A stretch of 60,768 bases of DNA, from contig CAJTVF010000009.1 in NCBI GenBank assembly GCA_910579435.1, positions 1 to 60,768 on the forward strand. The letters are read 5' to 3'. A model generated the notes under the pieces. That model was not told the DNA's origin and made no database searches. It saw only the letters and a list, made by a program, of their open reading frames with translations. Source of the stretch: an uncultured Oscillibacter sp. (GTDB lineage: Bacteria > Bacillota > Clostridia > Oscillospirales > Oscillospiraceae). This document shows positions 46,630-55,480 of this stretch, in pieces. How positions within the stretch are numbered: the stretch's first letter is position 1; each line of letters begins with the position of its first letter. Position numbers and translations under genes: made by a program.

Positions 46630-46662
46630 GGCGGGGGCGGGGAAAAAGTTCCCGCCCCCGGC
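46630..46662 (-). terminator. Hairpin between yfbR and the YcdB/SLH gene
   Basis: GGCGGGGGCGGG and CCCGCCCCCGGC pair around GAAAAAGTT. No T run follows on the minus strand, so termination is uncertain. Confidence 0.45.
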
Positions 46663-46665
46663 AAA

Positions 46666-47241
46666 TCATTTCAGCTCGTCCAGCGTCAGGGAAAAGCTGT
46701 CCATGAAGGTCTCCAGAAAATACGCCGCCTCCGGCAGGCCATAGCCCTCCAGAGCCTTTCTCGTCTGGGCGGCGGCCTCCCGGAACTCGGCGTTTCCCGC
46801 CTTCAGCTCCTCCACGCACTTGATGTACGCCGACAGCTTGTCCGCCGCCTTCACCAGCCGCGCCACCTCCGGGTCCACGGCAGTGAGCACCGGGGCGTAG
46901 GCCCCCCGCAGCTCTTCCGGCAGCATGGCCAGGAGCTTCCGCTCCGCCACCGCCTCCACGTCCTTATAGGCGCTTTGGATGGCGGGGTTGCCGTACTTGA
47001 TGGGGGTGGGCATGTCCCCGGTCAAAATCTCGCTGGCGTCGTGGTACAGCGCCGCCGCCGCCGCCAGGCCGGGGTCGATGCTCCCGCCGAACTTCTCATT
47101 GCGGATCACCGCCAGGGCGTGGGCCAGGACCGCCACCTGGTGGCTGTGCTCCTGGACGTTCTCCGGGGCGGTGTTCCGCATCAGCGCCCAGCGCTGGATG
47201 AAGCGCATCCGGGAGACGTAGGCGAAAAAGTGGCTCCTCAT
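46666..47241 (-). CDS. yfbR: HD-domain 5'-deoxynucleotidase (YfbR-like)
   Basis: 191 aa. HD-domain residues follow the YfbR pattern: His32 in EHS, His67-Asp68 in YHDASE, Glu71, Asp76 in GDMPTPIKY, and a later Asp in KAADKLSAYI. The family removes phosphate from deoxynucleoside 5'-monophosphates, for example in the dCTP-to-dUMP-free thymidylate route. Its start lies 4 bp from the mtaB stop, so it is the second gene of an mtaB-yfbR operon. Confidence 0.92.
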   Translation of the reverse strand: MRSHFFAYVSRMRFIQRWALMRNTAPENVQEHSHQVAVLAHALAVIRNEKFGGSIDPGLAAAAALYHDASEILTGDMPTPIKYGNPAIQSAYKDVEAVAERKLLAMLPEELRGAYAPVLTAVDPEVARLVKAADKLSAYIKCVEELKAGNAEFREAAAQTRKALEGYGLPEAAYFLETFMDSFSLTLDELK

Positions 47242-47245
47242 ATCC

Positions 47246-48553
47246 TCATTCCTCCAGTTCCCCGAACAGGAATTCCCCGTCGGTCCGGGTGATCTTCACA
47301 GGGCGGACCTGGTTGTGCAGTTCCGTTCCTTTTACCAGCACCTCCGCGTAGTTGGGAGCGTGGCCCAGAAAGAGGCCCTCCTCCCCGGCGGGCTGCTCGA
47401 AGAGCACCTCCTCCGTCCGTCCCACGCATTCCTCCAGATAGGCCCGGCGCATGGCGGCGGCGGCCTCCGCCGCCCGGTGGGCCCGCTCCGCCCGGAGGGC
47501 CTTGGGGACCTGCTCCATCTCCGCCGCCGGGGTGCCGGGGCGCTGGGAGTAGGGGAAAATGTGCATCCGGGCAAAGCCGCATTTCTGAATGAACTCCAGG
47601 GTCTCCCGGAACTCCTCCTCCGTTTCGCCGGGGAAGCCGGTGATCAGATCCGTGGTGACGGCGGGGTGGCGGAAGGTGCTCTTCAAAAGCTCCACGGACT
47701 GGAGATACCGGGCGGCGCCGTATTTGCGCCGCATCCGCCGGAGCGTCGCGTCGCAGCCGCTCTGGAGGGACAGGTGGAACTGGGGGCACAGGTCCGGCAG
47801 AATGGCCGCCCGCTGGCAGAATTCCTCCGTGATGGTCCGGGGCTCCAGGCTTCCCAGCCGCAGGCGCACGCCGGGGACGGCGGCGCTGACGGCCTCCAGC
47901 AGGTCGATGAGGCCGGTCCCCTGGCAGAGGTCCCGGCCCCAGGAGGAGATTTCAATGCCCGTCAGCACGATTTCCTGATAGCCCCGGTTTTTCAGCTCCA
48001 GGGCCTGGACCGCCGCCTCCCCCATGGGCAGGGAGCGCACCGGGCCCCGGGCGTAGGGGATGATGCAGTAGGAGCAGAAGTTGGCGCAGCCGTCCTCCAC
48101 CTTCAAAAGGGCCCGGGTCCGGCCCTCCAGCCCCCCGGCGGGGAGCCACTCGAAATGCCGCCGCTCAAAGGGCGGGTCCACGGCCTCCAGGGGGGCGCCG
48201 CGCTCCGGGCCGTGCTCCCGGACGGCCCGCTCCAAAAGGCTCAGGAAGCCCATGCGCTCCCCGGTGCCCGCCAGCACGTCGGCCCCCAGGGCGCGGGCCT
48301 CGGCGGCGTGGGTCTGGGACCAGCAGCCGCAGACGGCCACCACGGCCTCCGGATGCTCCCGGCGGGCCCGGTGGACCGCCTGGCGGCATTTCTGGTCGCT
48401 GGCGGCGGTGACGGAACAGGTATTGATGACGTAAGCGTCTGCCTCCCGGTCAAAGGGAACGGTCTCGTGGCCCCGGGCCCGGAGCTCCCGCTCCATGGCC
48501 TGGGTCTCGTACTGGTTCACCTTGCAGCCGAGGGTGTAGATGGCGACTTTCAT
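47246..48553 (-). CDS. mtaB: tRNA t6A37 methylthiotransferase MtaB
   Basis: 435 aa. The N-terminal methylthiotransferase domain has Cys10, Cys46 and Cys75 as ligands of the auxiliary 4Fe-4S cluster. The radical-SAM domain has Cys156, Cys160 and Cys163 in CANFCSYC, then a C-terminal TRAM-like part. It converts t6A37 to ms2t6A37 in tRNAs that read ANN codons. Sequence features (CKVNQYETQAM, VINTCSVTAASDQKCR) fit MtaB rather than MiaB or RimO. It is divergent from the cysteine desulfurase gene, a possible sulfur supplier. Confidence 0.95.
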   Translation of the reverse strand: MKVAIYTLGCKVNQYETQAMERELRARGHETVPFDREADAYVINTCSVTAASDQKCRQAVHRARREHPEAVVAVCGCWSQTHAAEARALGADVLAGTGERMGFLSLLERAVREHGPERGAPLEAVDPPFERRHFEWLPAGGLEGRTRALLKVEDGCANFCSYCIIPYARGPVRSLPMGEAAVQALELKNRGYQEIVLTGIEISSWGRDLCQGTGLIDLLEAVSAAVPGVRLRLGSLEPRTITEEFCQRAAILPDLCPQFHLSLQSGCDATLRRMRRKYGAARYLQSVELLKSTFRHPAVTTDLITGFPGETEEEFRETLEFIQKCGFARMHIFPYSQRPGTPAAEMEQVPKALRAERAHRAAEAAAAMRRAYLEECVGRTEEVLFEQPAGEEGLFLGHAPNYAEVLVKGTELHNQVRPVKITRTDGEFLFGELEE

Positions 48554-48570
48554 AGCGGCTCAGATTCTCC

Positions 48571-48642
48571 TTGCGCTTTATGTGATTTGCCTTTATAATG
48601 ACTTGGTGCGCTTATTATACTGGAATCCCTCCGTTTGAGCAA
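48571..48642. promoter_or_regulatory. Divergent promoters of mtaB and the cysteine desulfurase
   Basis: Plus: TTGCGC (48571-48576), 17 bp, TATAAT (48594-48599), for the desulfurase. Minus: TTGCTC (48642-48637), 17 bp, TATAAT (48619-48614), for mtaB. The two face away from each other with crossed transcripts of about 20-60 bp. Confidence 0.65.
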
Positions 48643-48666
48643 GTCCCCGAAAGGAGTTTTTGCAAC

Positions 48667-49794
48667 ATGATCTATCTGGACCACGCCGCCACCGCCCCCG
48701 TCCCCCGGGCCGTGGCGGACGCCATGTATCAAGTCCTGACGGAGCAGTACGGAAACCCCAGCTCCCAGTACCCCTTTGGAAGCGAGATGAAAAAGAGGGC
48801 GGAGAGCTGGCGGCAGGCCGTGGCCGCTCTTCTGGACTGCCCGGCGGACCGCCTGTTTTTCACCTCCTGCGGCACCGAGGGGGACAACTGGGCCCTCCGG
48901 GCCGCCGTGTGGCAGAACCGGCACGTTGGAAACCACATCGTCACCACGGCGGTGGAGCACAGCGCCGTGCTGGAGTGCTGCAAATGGCTGGAGCGGGAGG
49001 GCTGCGAGGTGACCTGTCTCGCCCCGGACCAGGACGGCGGGATCTCCGCGGAGCAGGTTCTGGAGGCTGTCCGGCCCGACACCGCCGCCGTCTCCGTCAT
49101 GCTGGTGAACAACGAGCTGGGAACCGTGTTCCCCGTTGCGGACATCGCCAGGGGCCTTGCCGCCCGGAACCCGAAAACCCTCCTCCATACCGACGCGGTT
49201 CAGGGCCTGGGGACCTTTTCCGCCAAAGCCCTGGGGGCGGATTTCGTGACGGTCTCCGCCCACAAGATCGGCGGGCCCAAGGGCGCCGGAGCCCTGTACA
49301 TCGGTCCCCGGGTAAAAAATCCCCGGCCCCTGCTGGCGGGCGGGGGCCAGGAGCGGGGCCTCCGGGCCGGAACCGAGGCCACGGCCCAGATCGCGGGCTT
49401 TGCCAAGGCGGCGGAGCTGCGCCTGGAAAACCGGGCGCGGGACCGGGCCCGTCTGGAATCCCTTCACGCCTACGCCCGGGAGGAACTGCTCAATATCCCG
49501 GACATGGTTCCCGTGGGGGCGGGGACGGCCCCCCATATCCTGTCCGTCTCCCTGGCGGGCTGGCCCAGCCAGAACATCGTCAACGACCTGGGAGCCCAGG
49601 GCGTCTGCGTCTCCGCCGGGTCCGCCTGCCACCAGGGCAAGCCCAGCCATGTCATCGCCGCCCTGAAGCTGCCCAAGCGGGTGGCCGCCGGGGTCATCCG
49701 CCTCAGCTTCGGACCCGGCACTACCGAGGCGGAGGTCGACGCCTGCGTCCAGGCCCTCCGGCGGCACCATGATTCCCGGATGCCCATGCTGTAA
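48667..49794 (+). CDS. Cysteine desulfurase (NifS/IscS-like)
   Basis: 375 aa. Class V aminotransferase fold with YLDHAATAPVP, PLP-binding Lys200 in SAHKIGGPKG, His98 in VEHSAVLE, and persulfide-forming Cys321 in SAGSACHQG. It mobilises sulfur from cysteine for iron-sulfur clusters or tRNA thiolation. It is shorter than IscS and close to the NifS-like group. No IscU or ThiI gene follows. It is divergent from mtaB, a sulfur-inserting enzyme. Confidence 0.94.
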   Translation: MIYLDHAATAPVPRAVADAMYQVLTEQYGNPSSQYPFGSEMKKRAESWRQAVAALLDCPADRLFFTSCGTEGDNWALRAAVWQNRHVGNHIVTTAVEHSAVLECCKWLEREGCEVTCLAPDQDGGISAEQVLEAVRPDTAAVSVMLVNNELGTVFPVADIARGLAARNPKTLLHTDAVQGLGTFSAKALGADFVTVSAHKIGGPKGAGALYIGPRVKNPRPLLAGGGQERGLRAGTEATAQIAGFAKAAELRLENRARDRARLESLHAYAREELLNIPDMVPVGAGTAPHILSVSLAGWPSQNIVNDLGAQGVCVSAGSACHQGKPSHVIAALKLPKRVAAGVIRLSFGPGTTEAEVDACVQALRRHHDSRMPML

Positions 49795-49801
49795 CGATAT
49801 G

Positions 49802-49963
49802 AGAACCTGTATTCACAACCCTTGAACGCCGTCTGGCCGGTCTTTTTCCCGCCATACTGCGTCGATTTCCCTTGCCATACGTCAGTATGGCTGCGGAAAA
49901 TCTCCTTGTCTGCCGGGAAAAATCCTCGTCCACCCGGCATCCCTGATTATGAATACAGGTTCT
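49802..49963. repeat. Repeat family C, complete 162-bp copy
   Basis: AGAACCTGTATTCA and TGAATACAGGTTCT are perfect 14-bp terminal inverted repeats, with an internal CCATACgtcaGTATGG stem. The first 53 bp recur identically at 60716-60768. No frame is conserved. It lies between the desulfurase and MATE genes. Confidence 0.85.
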
Positions 49964-49988
49964 GATTTTCATTTGATAAAGGTGACCT

Positions 49989-51377
49989 ATGCTGAACTTT
50001 CTTCGCCGGGAGCCCGGCTTCTATAAACGGCTCTTCAAGCTCTCCCTGCCCATGATCCTGCAAAACCTCATTACCTTCTCCCTGGGGCTTATCGACACCT
50101 TCATGGTCTCCCGCCTGGGGAACGCCGAAATGGCCGCCGTCACCACCGCCAACGTCCCCGTCTTCCTCCTCACCAGCATTGTCTTCGGCTTCCAGAGCGG
50201 CCTGGGCATCCTGGTGAGCCAGTACTGGGGCAAGGGCGATGAAAAAAGCGTCAGCCAGGCTCTGGGCGTGGCCTCCCTGCTGGGGACGGCTGTCACCCTG
50301 CCTCTGGCGCTGGTCTTCGCCCTCGTTCCGGTGCCCGTCATGGACCTCCTGTCCAACAGCCATGACCTCAGCCTCCTGGGGGCGCCCTACCTCCGGGTCA
50401 TCGGCTTCGCCTATGTCTTCAACATGCTCTCCTCCATCTACGTCAGCGCCCGCCGGAGCGTGGAGGACCCGGCCTTCGGCATGAAGCTCTTCGGCTTCTC
50501 CACCATCTTGAACACCGGGCTGAACTACCTGCTGATCTTCGGCAACGGCGGCTTCCCCGCCCTGGGCGTGGCCGGGGCCGCCATCGCGACGCTGCTGGCC
50601 CGGATCAGCGAGTTTGCCGTCTGCGCCTTCTGCGCCCTGCGGAGCAGGCTGATTCCCCTGCGTCTGGGGCTGTTCTTCCGCCCCGGCACGGACATGTGCC
50701 GCCGCTTTGTCAAGTACGCCTCCCCGGTGGTCCTCAACGAGACCGTCTGGGGCCTAGGGAACTCCCTGCTGACCGTCATCCTGGGCTATACGGACAACTC
50801 TGTTGAGATGCTGGCGGCCAACGCCGTCATGGGCAATCTGAACCGGCTGTTCCTGGTGGTCTGCTTCGGCCTGGGGGCCGCCACGGCGGTGATGGTGGGC
50901 AAGGCCATCGGCGAGGGCCGGGGCCGGGAGAAGGTCATGGACCTGAGCCGGGCCCTCCTCTGGTTCGCCGTGCTGGTGGGGACGGCGCTGGCGGCGTTCT
51001 CCCTGGCCCTGGTGCCCCTGCTCTTTGTCCCGGTGATCTTCCCCATGTTCAAGCTCTTCGGCCTCTCCGCCGAGATCGCCACGGCCCTGGCGGTTATGGG
51101 CTTCGCCTCCATTCCCCTCCACGCCTGCGCCATCTCCGCCGTCACCGGGGTCCTCCGGGCCGGGGGCGACGTGATGTGGTCCACGGTCCTGGACATCGCC
51201 CCCCAGTGGGTGGTGTGCCTCCCCGCCGCGGCCCTGGCGGCCCTGGTATTCAAGCTGGGCTGCTGGCCCATCGCCTTCGCCATCCAGCTGGAGAGCGTCG
51301 TGAAATTCCCCCTCTGCCTCTGGCGGGTCCAGGGCGGAAAGTGGATCAACGACGTGACGGGAGGGCCCCGGGAATGA
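49989..51377 (+). CDS. MATE-family efflux transporter
   Basis: 462 aa, twelve predicted membrane helices in two halves. MATE landmarks: LSLPMILQNLITFSLGLIDTFMV, FGFQSGLGILVSQYWGKGD and the second-half FGLGAATAVMVGKAIGEGRG (by position). These proteins export cationic drugs or metabolites using Na+ or H+ gradients. It begins an operon, with its stop overlapping the rlmA-like start (ATGA). Substrate unknown. Confidence 0.93.
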   Translation: MLNFLRREPGFYKRLFKLSLPMILQNLITFSLGLIDTFMVSRLGNAEMAAVTTANVPVFLLTSIVFGFQSGLGILVSQYWGKGDEKSVSQALGVASLLGTAVTLPLALVFALVPVPVMDLLSNSHDLSLLGAPYLRVIGFAYVFNMLSSIYVSARRSVEDPAFGMKLFGFSTILNTGLNYLLIFGNGGFPALGVAGAAIATLLARISEFAVCAFCALRSRLIPLRLGLFFRPGTDMCRRFVKYASPVVLNETVWGLGNSLLTVILGYTDNSVEMLAANAVMGNLNRLFLVVCFGLGAATAVMVGKAIGEGRGREKVMDLSRALLWFAVLVGTALAAFSLALVPLLFVPVIFPMFKLFGLSAEIATALAVMGFASIPLHACAISAVTGVLRAGGDVMWSTVLDIAPQWVVCLPAAALAALVFKLGCWPIAFAIQLESVVKFPLCLWRVQGGKWINDVTGGPRE

Positions 51378-52195
51378 GCCTCTTCCGCTGTCCCCTCTGC
51401 GCCGCCCCGCTGGAGCGGGAGGCGGGGGCCTTCCGCTGCGGCGGCGGGCACAGCTTCGACGCGGCCCGGGAGGGCTACGTCCACCTGCTGCCCCCCAATC
51501 AAAAGCACTCCGCCCACCCCGGGGACGATCGGGACATGGTGCTGGCCCGGCGGGAATTCCTGTCCAAAGGGTATTATCAGCCTTTGCTGAATACGCTTTG
51601 CAGCCGGATTTTGGCCTTTCCCGGCGAAACGCCGGCCCTGCTGGACGCGGGCTGCGGCGAGGGCTGGTATACCGCCGGGGTCTGCCAGGCCCTCCGCTCC
51701 GCCGGGAAACGCCCCCGCGCGGCGGGGACGGATATCTCGAAATTCGCCCTCCGCACGGCGGCGAAGCGGGAGAAGGGAGCGGAGTTCGCCGTGGCCTCCT
51801 CCTACCGCCTGCCTCTGGCGGACGGGAGCGCGGACGTGCTGCTGAACTGCTTTTCCCCCCTGGCCCTGGAGGAGTTCCGGCGGGTGCTGCGGCCCGGCGG
51901 ATGGTTTCTCTACGTGGTCCCGGGCCCGGAGCACCTCTGGGAGATGAAGGAAATTCTTTACGAAAAACCCTACCCCAACGAGGAAAAGGAGTCCCCCTAC
52001 GAGGGCTTCGCCTACCGGGAGATCGTCCCGGTGGACGGGACGGTTTGCCTGGACTGCCGGGAGGACATTCAAAACCTCTTCCGCATGACGCCCTATTTCT
52101 GGAAGACCCCCCGGGCCGGGGCGGAGCGCCTGGCGGCCCTGGACCGGCTGGAGGTGCGGACCTCCTTCCGGGTCCATGTGTTTGAAAAGCTGTGA
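51374..52195 (+). CDS. rlmA: 23S rRNA (guanine-N1) methyltransferase, RlmA family
   Basis: 273 aa. The N-terminal zinc finger (Cys6, Cys9, Cys22, His26; CPLCAAPL and CGGGHSFD) is typical of RlmA. The SAM-binding motif is LLDAGCGEGWYT, followed by GTDISKFALRTAAKR and NCFSPLALEEFRRVLRPGG. It methylates G745 or G748 in 23S helix 35; members acting at G748 can lower sensitivity to tylosin. The target base cannot be read from sequence. It is coupled to the MATE gene by an ATGA overlap. Confidence 0.9.
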   Translation: MSLFRCPLCAAPLEREAGAFRCGGGHSFDAAREGYVHLLPPNQKHSAHPGDDRDMVLARREFLSKGYYQPLLNTLCSRILAFPGETPALLDAGCGEGWYTAGVCQALRSAGKRPRAAGTDISKFALRTAAKREKGAEFAVASSYRLPLADGSADVLLNCFSPLALEEFRRVLRPGGWFLYVVPGPEHLWEMKEILYEKPYPNEEKESPYEGFAYREIVPVDGTVCLDCREDIQNLFRMTPYFWKTPRAGAERLAALDRLEVRTSFRVHVFEKL

Positions 52196-52208
52196 AAGGA
52201 GCGACCCT

Positions 52209-52910
52209 ATGAAAGACAATCCCACCCGTTCCGCGTTTGTCCTCATCGACATGGAAAACGGCTTCGTGGACCGCCGGGGCGGCCACTGCATCAAGGGGGC
52301 CCAGGCCGCCGTCCCCGCCTGCGCCCGGGCACTGGACCTGGCCCGGAGCAAGGGCATCCCCGTCTTCTTCGTCAAGCGCATTTACCGCGCCGACGGCAGC
52401 GACGTGGAGCTGACCCGCTACGCCGCCTGGAAGGCCGGGGGACACGCCTGCCGCCCCGCCTCCGCCGGGCCCAACAGCGCCCAGGCCCCGGAGGCCCTCC
52501 GGCCCCAGCCGGGGGATTACACCATCATCAAGCCCCGGTGGAGCGCCTTTTTCCAGACGGAGCTGGACCTGATTCTCCGCCGCCTGGACGTGCGGACGGT
52601 GATTCTGGCGGGAACCACCACCCCCAACTGTGTCCGCACCACCTGCTATGACGCCATCGCCCTGGAGTACAACGCCGTCGTTCTGACGGACTGCTGCTCC
52701 TCTCAGACAGAGGAGATCCAGCGGGTGAACCTGGAGGACATGGAGCGGGCCGGGGCCATCCTGATGGACAGCGCCGCCTTCGCCGCCTACGGCCCCGGGA
52801 CGGTCCGGGATCTCTCCGCCGCCATCCGGGAGGAAATGCTGGCCTCCGACGAATTTCCGGAGCCCTTCGAGACGGAAGGGGACGCCGTGGGATGGACGGA
52901 CCGCTGGTAG
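52209..52910 (+). CDS. Isochorismatase-family cysteine hydrolase
   Basis: 233 aa from ATG 52209, after GAAAGGAGCG. The catalytic triad is visible: Asp14 in LIDMENGFV, Lys108 in IIKPRWSAF and Cys141 in AGTTTPNCVRTT, with the cis-peptide after the hydrophobic strand. The family includes nicotinamidases, peroxyureidoacrylate hydrolases and others; substrate unknown. It is the third gene of the MATE-rlmA operon. Confidence 0.9.
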   Translation: MKDNPTRSAFVLIDMENGFVDRRGGHCIKGAQAAVPACARALDLARSKGIPVFFVKRIYRADGSDVELTRYAAWKAGGHACRPASAGPNSAQAPEALRPQPGDYTIIKPRWSAFFQTELDLILRRLDVRTVILAGTTTPNCVRTTCYDAIALEYNAVVLTDCCSSQTEEIQRVNLEDMERAGAILMDSAAFAAYGPGTVRDLSAAIREEMLASDEFPEPFETEGDAVGWTDRW

Positions 52911-53028
52911 AGCGCGTGCAGATTGTGAACGTTTGCGTAAATTTTGACGCCCCTTCCGTCAAAGCGTAAAAAAAGCCGGAGAGCCTTTGGCGAATTCGGA
53001 AAATTTTCTGAAACGCGGAGAAAAACCG

Positions 53029-53079
53029 TTGATTTTTCACCGGAAAAATGCTAATTTCTTTATAGCGAAAACGATTGCG
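53029..53079 (+). promoter_or_regulatory. Promoter and LacI-type operator of the inositol operon
   Basis: TTGATT (53029-53034), a 17-bp spacer and TAATTT (53052-53057). GCGAAAACGATTGCG (53065-53079) just after the start resembles a LacI-family/cre-type operator around the central CG. Confidence 0.55.
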
Positions 53080-53167
53080 GGAGAGTCCGGCTTCCGCCGG
53101 TTTTCACCTATGACCCAGAGGGCCCCGGAGGCCCCCAGGACGATAATTTTCAAGGAGGTCCTTTCCC

Positions 53168-54070
53168 ATGTTTGATTCCAAGAACGTTTCCCTTGGCATC
53201 GCGCCCATCGGCTGGTGCAACGACGACATGCCCGAGCTGGGCGGCGAGAACACCTTCCAGCAGATCGTCAGCGAGATGGCCCTGGCGGGCTTCACGGGCT
53301 GCGAGATCGGCAACAAGTACCCCACGGACCCCGCCGAGCTGAAAAAGGCCCTGGACCTGCGGGGCATGCGCATTGCCAGCCGCTGGTATTCCTCCTTTAT
53401 CCTGACCCGCCCCTTTGAGGAGGAGGAGAAGGACTTCAAGGCGAATCTGGATTTCCTGGCCGCCGTGGGCGCCAACCGGATCAACGTCAGCGAGCAGAGC
53501 TATTCCATTCAGGGCCAGATGGACACCCCCGTCCTCACCGGCGGACACAAGCATGTAATGAACGATGAGGAGTGGGCCCGCTTCTGCGACGGGTTGAATA
53601 AATTGGGCAGGATCGCCGCGGACCGGGGCTTCAAGCTCTGCTTCCACCATCACATGGGCACCGTGGTCCAGACCAGCGAGGAGACGGACCGGATGATGGC
53701 CAATACCGATCCCCGGTATGTGTTCCTCTGCTATGACACCGGACACTTTACCTTTGCCGGAGAGGACCCCCTGACCATGCTGAAGAAGTATGTGGACCGG
53801 GTGGGCCATGTGCATTTGAAGGACATGCGCCTTCCCGTGGTGGAAGAGGCTGGGCGCAACAACTGGAGCTTCCTCCAGTCCGTTCGGAACGGGGCGTTCA
53901 CGGTGCCCGGCGACGGCGGCGTGGACTTTGACCCGGTGTTCAAGGTGCTGGCGGACGCGGGCTACCAGGGCTGGCTCCTGGTGGAAGCCGAGCAGGATCC
54001 CGCCAAGGCGAATCCCCTGGAGTATGCCATGAAGGGGAGGAAGTACATTAAGGAGCATACCGGGCTGTAA
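53168..54070 (+). CDS. iolE: Myo-inosose-2 dehydratase
   Basis: 300 aa, a TIM-barrel sugar-isomerase-like fold. It begins with IolE-type GIAPIGWCNDDMPELGGENTF and has CEIGNKYP, FHHHMGTVVQT, YDTGHFTFAGED, VGHVHLKDMR and GDGGVDFDPVF, which supply the metal ligands. It dehydrates 2-keto-myo-inositol to the trihydroxycyclohexanedione. CAAGGAGGTCC precedes ATG. First gene of the inositol operon. A large inverted repeat separates it from iolB. Confidence 0.95.
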   Translation: MFDSKNVSLGIAPIGWCNDDMPELGGENTFQQIVSEMALAGFTGCEIGNKYPTDPAELKKALDLRGMRIASRWYSSFILTRPFEEEEKDFKANLDFLAAVGANRINVSEQSYSIQGQMDTPVLTGGHKHVMNDEEWARFCDGLNKLGRIAADRGFKLCFHHHMGTVVQTSEETDRMMANTDPRYVFLCYDTGHFTFAGEDPLTMLKKYVDRVGHVHLKDMRLPVVEEAGRNNWSFLQSVRNGAFTVPGDGGVDFDPVFKVLADAGYQGWLLVEAEQDPAKANPLEYAMKGRKYIKEHTGL

Positions 54071-54109
54071 GGCCGGGCTGGTACTCGCCCTGACGGGCGG
54101 GGAGGATTG

Positions 54110-54637
54110 CAGCCATGATGATGGCTGGTCCATTGCACCCCCCATTTTCTCTTTTTATTCCCCGAATAAAAAGAGAAAACGGGCCGTGCACGGTCCAAAA
54201 GAGAAAAACAAGGGGACGCGGTTTACGGGGGCGCGGAAGCGGTTCCGGCGGTTTAGTACGAAAGTCTTCGGACCGCGGCGTGGTGCAAGCGGGGGTTTTG
54301 TTCCTCGCTGAATGGACCAGCTTCTCTTTTTGCTGCCGCACCCCGGCGTTTCCGTTAGAACTGCGTCTACCGCTTTCTCTTTCAGTCTCCACCGCATCAG
54401 CGGCAGCGGAAAGCGCCGCCGGTCCATTCGTTGATATCCAAACCCCCGCTAAAACTGAGCCGCGGGCAGAAGGCATTCGTGAAACCGGAAGCACTGCCTG
54501 CGCGCCTCCCGTCCAACCGTACGCATCCCCTATTACTTCTTTTTCTCTTTTGGACCGTGCACGGCCCGTTTTCTCTTTTTCTTCTGGAAGAAAAAGAGAA
54601 AATGGGGGGTGCAATGCACCAGCCATCATCATGGCTG
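54110..54637. repeat. 528-bp long inverted repeat (foldback element) within the iol operon
   Basis: The outer 97-bp arms, 54110-54206 and 54541-54637, match at about nine of ten positions as reverse complements. Weaker complementarity (for example GAATGGACC, GCGGGGGTTTT, CCGCGGC) continues to a centre near 54373. Each arm contains small palindromes (CAGCCATGATGATGGCTG; TTTTCTCTTTTT/AAAAAGAGAAAA). Open frames on both strands are mirror images of one another and change frame between arms, so coding is unlikely. No gene lies in 54071-54658. Confidence 0.8.
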
Positions 54638-54658
54638 AATCCCAAGGAGATGATTCCA

Positions 54659-55459
54659 ATGACCTATTTTAACAAAAACGCCGAACTGAAGCAGGGCTAC
54701 AACCCCTATATCGACGCCGCGGCGGACGACATGGGCACCCAGATGGACGTGGGCCTCCTGGTCATGGAGCCCGGCGACGTCTTCACCTTCGAGGAGGCCG
54801 AAAAGGAAATCGCCGTCCTCCTCTTTGCCGGAACGGTGACCTACCAGTGGGCCGGGAAGACCGTGGAGGCCAAGCGTCCCGACTGCTTCCACCACGAGGC
54901 GTACTGCCTCCTGGCGGGCCGGGGGGAGAAGATCGTCCTCACCGCCAAGGCCCACAGCGAGCTGTATATCCAAAAGACCCTCAACGACAAGCCCTTCGAG
55001 GCCGTCCTGTATACCCCCGACACCGTCCAGACCCAGCACGCCGGGTGCGGCGGCGAGCTTTTGGGCTGCATGGAGCGGGAGATCAAGACCTTCTTCGACC
55101 ACGACAACGCGCCCTTTTCCAACATGGTCCTGGGCGAGGTGCTGAACCACCCCGGCAAGTGGTCCTCCTATCCCCCCCATCACCATCCCCAGCCGGAGGT
55201 CTATTTCTACCGCTTCGACTATCCCCACGGCTTCGGCGCGGGCTTCGCCAACGGGGAGATTTATCAGACCGGCCACAACGGCCTCGCCGTCATCACCAGC
55301 GGCTTCCACTCCCAGACCGCCGCGCCGGGCTACGCCATGTGCTACGCCTGGGGCATCCGGCACCTGGAGGGCGACCCCTGGCTGAAAACCCGCATCGACG
55401 ACGAGGAGCACGCCTGGCTCTGGAAGCCCGACGCCAACGACCACATCTATCAGGGTTAA
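54659..55459 (+). CDS. iolB: 5-deoxy-glucuronate isomerase
   Basis: 266 aa from ATG 54659, after AAGGAGATGATTCC; the frame is open further upstream through the inverted repeat, but the ribosome site fixes the start. Bicupin metal-site motifs include SSYPPHHHPQPEVYFYRF and GYAMCYAWGIRH. IolB opens 5-deoxy-glucuronate to 2-deoxy-5-keto-gluconate. The start lies 21 bp past the inverted repeat, so the repeat forms much of its upstream mRNA. Confidence 0.94.
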   Translation: MTYFNKNAELKQGYNPYIDAAADDMGTQMDVGLLVMEPGDVFTFEEAEKEIAVLLFAGTVTYQWAGKTVEAKRPDCFHHEAYCLLAGRGEKIVLTAKAHSELYIQKTLNDKPFEAVLYTPDTVQTQHAGCGGELLGCMEREIKTFFDHDNAPFSNMVLGEVLNHPGKWSSYPPHHHPQPEVYFYRFDYPHGFGAGFANGEIYQTGHNGLAVITSGFHSQTAAPGYAMCYAWGIRHLEGDPWLKTRIDDEEHAWLWKPDANDHIYQG

Positions 55460-55480
55460 ACTTTAAAGGAGGTCTTTCCA

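Noticed and set aside
54115..54672. Protein-coding genes in the long inverted repeat
   Set aside because: Plus and minus open frames are mirror translations of the two arms and diverge by frameshift after a few residues. No ribosome site or codon pattern supports them.
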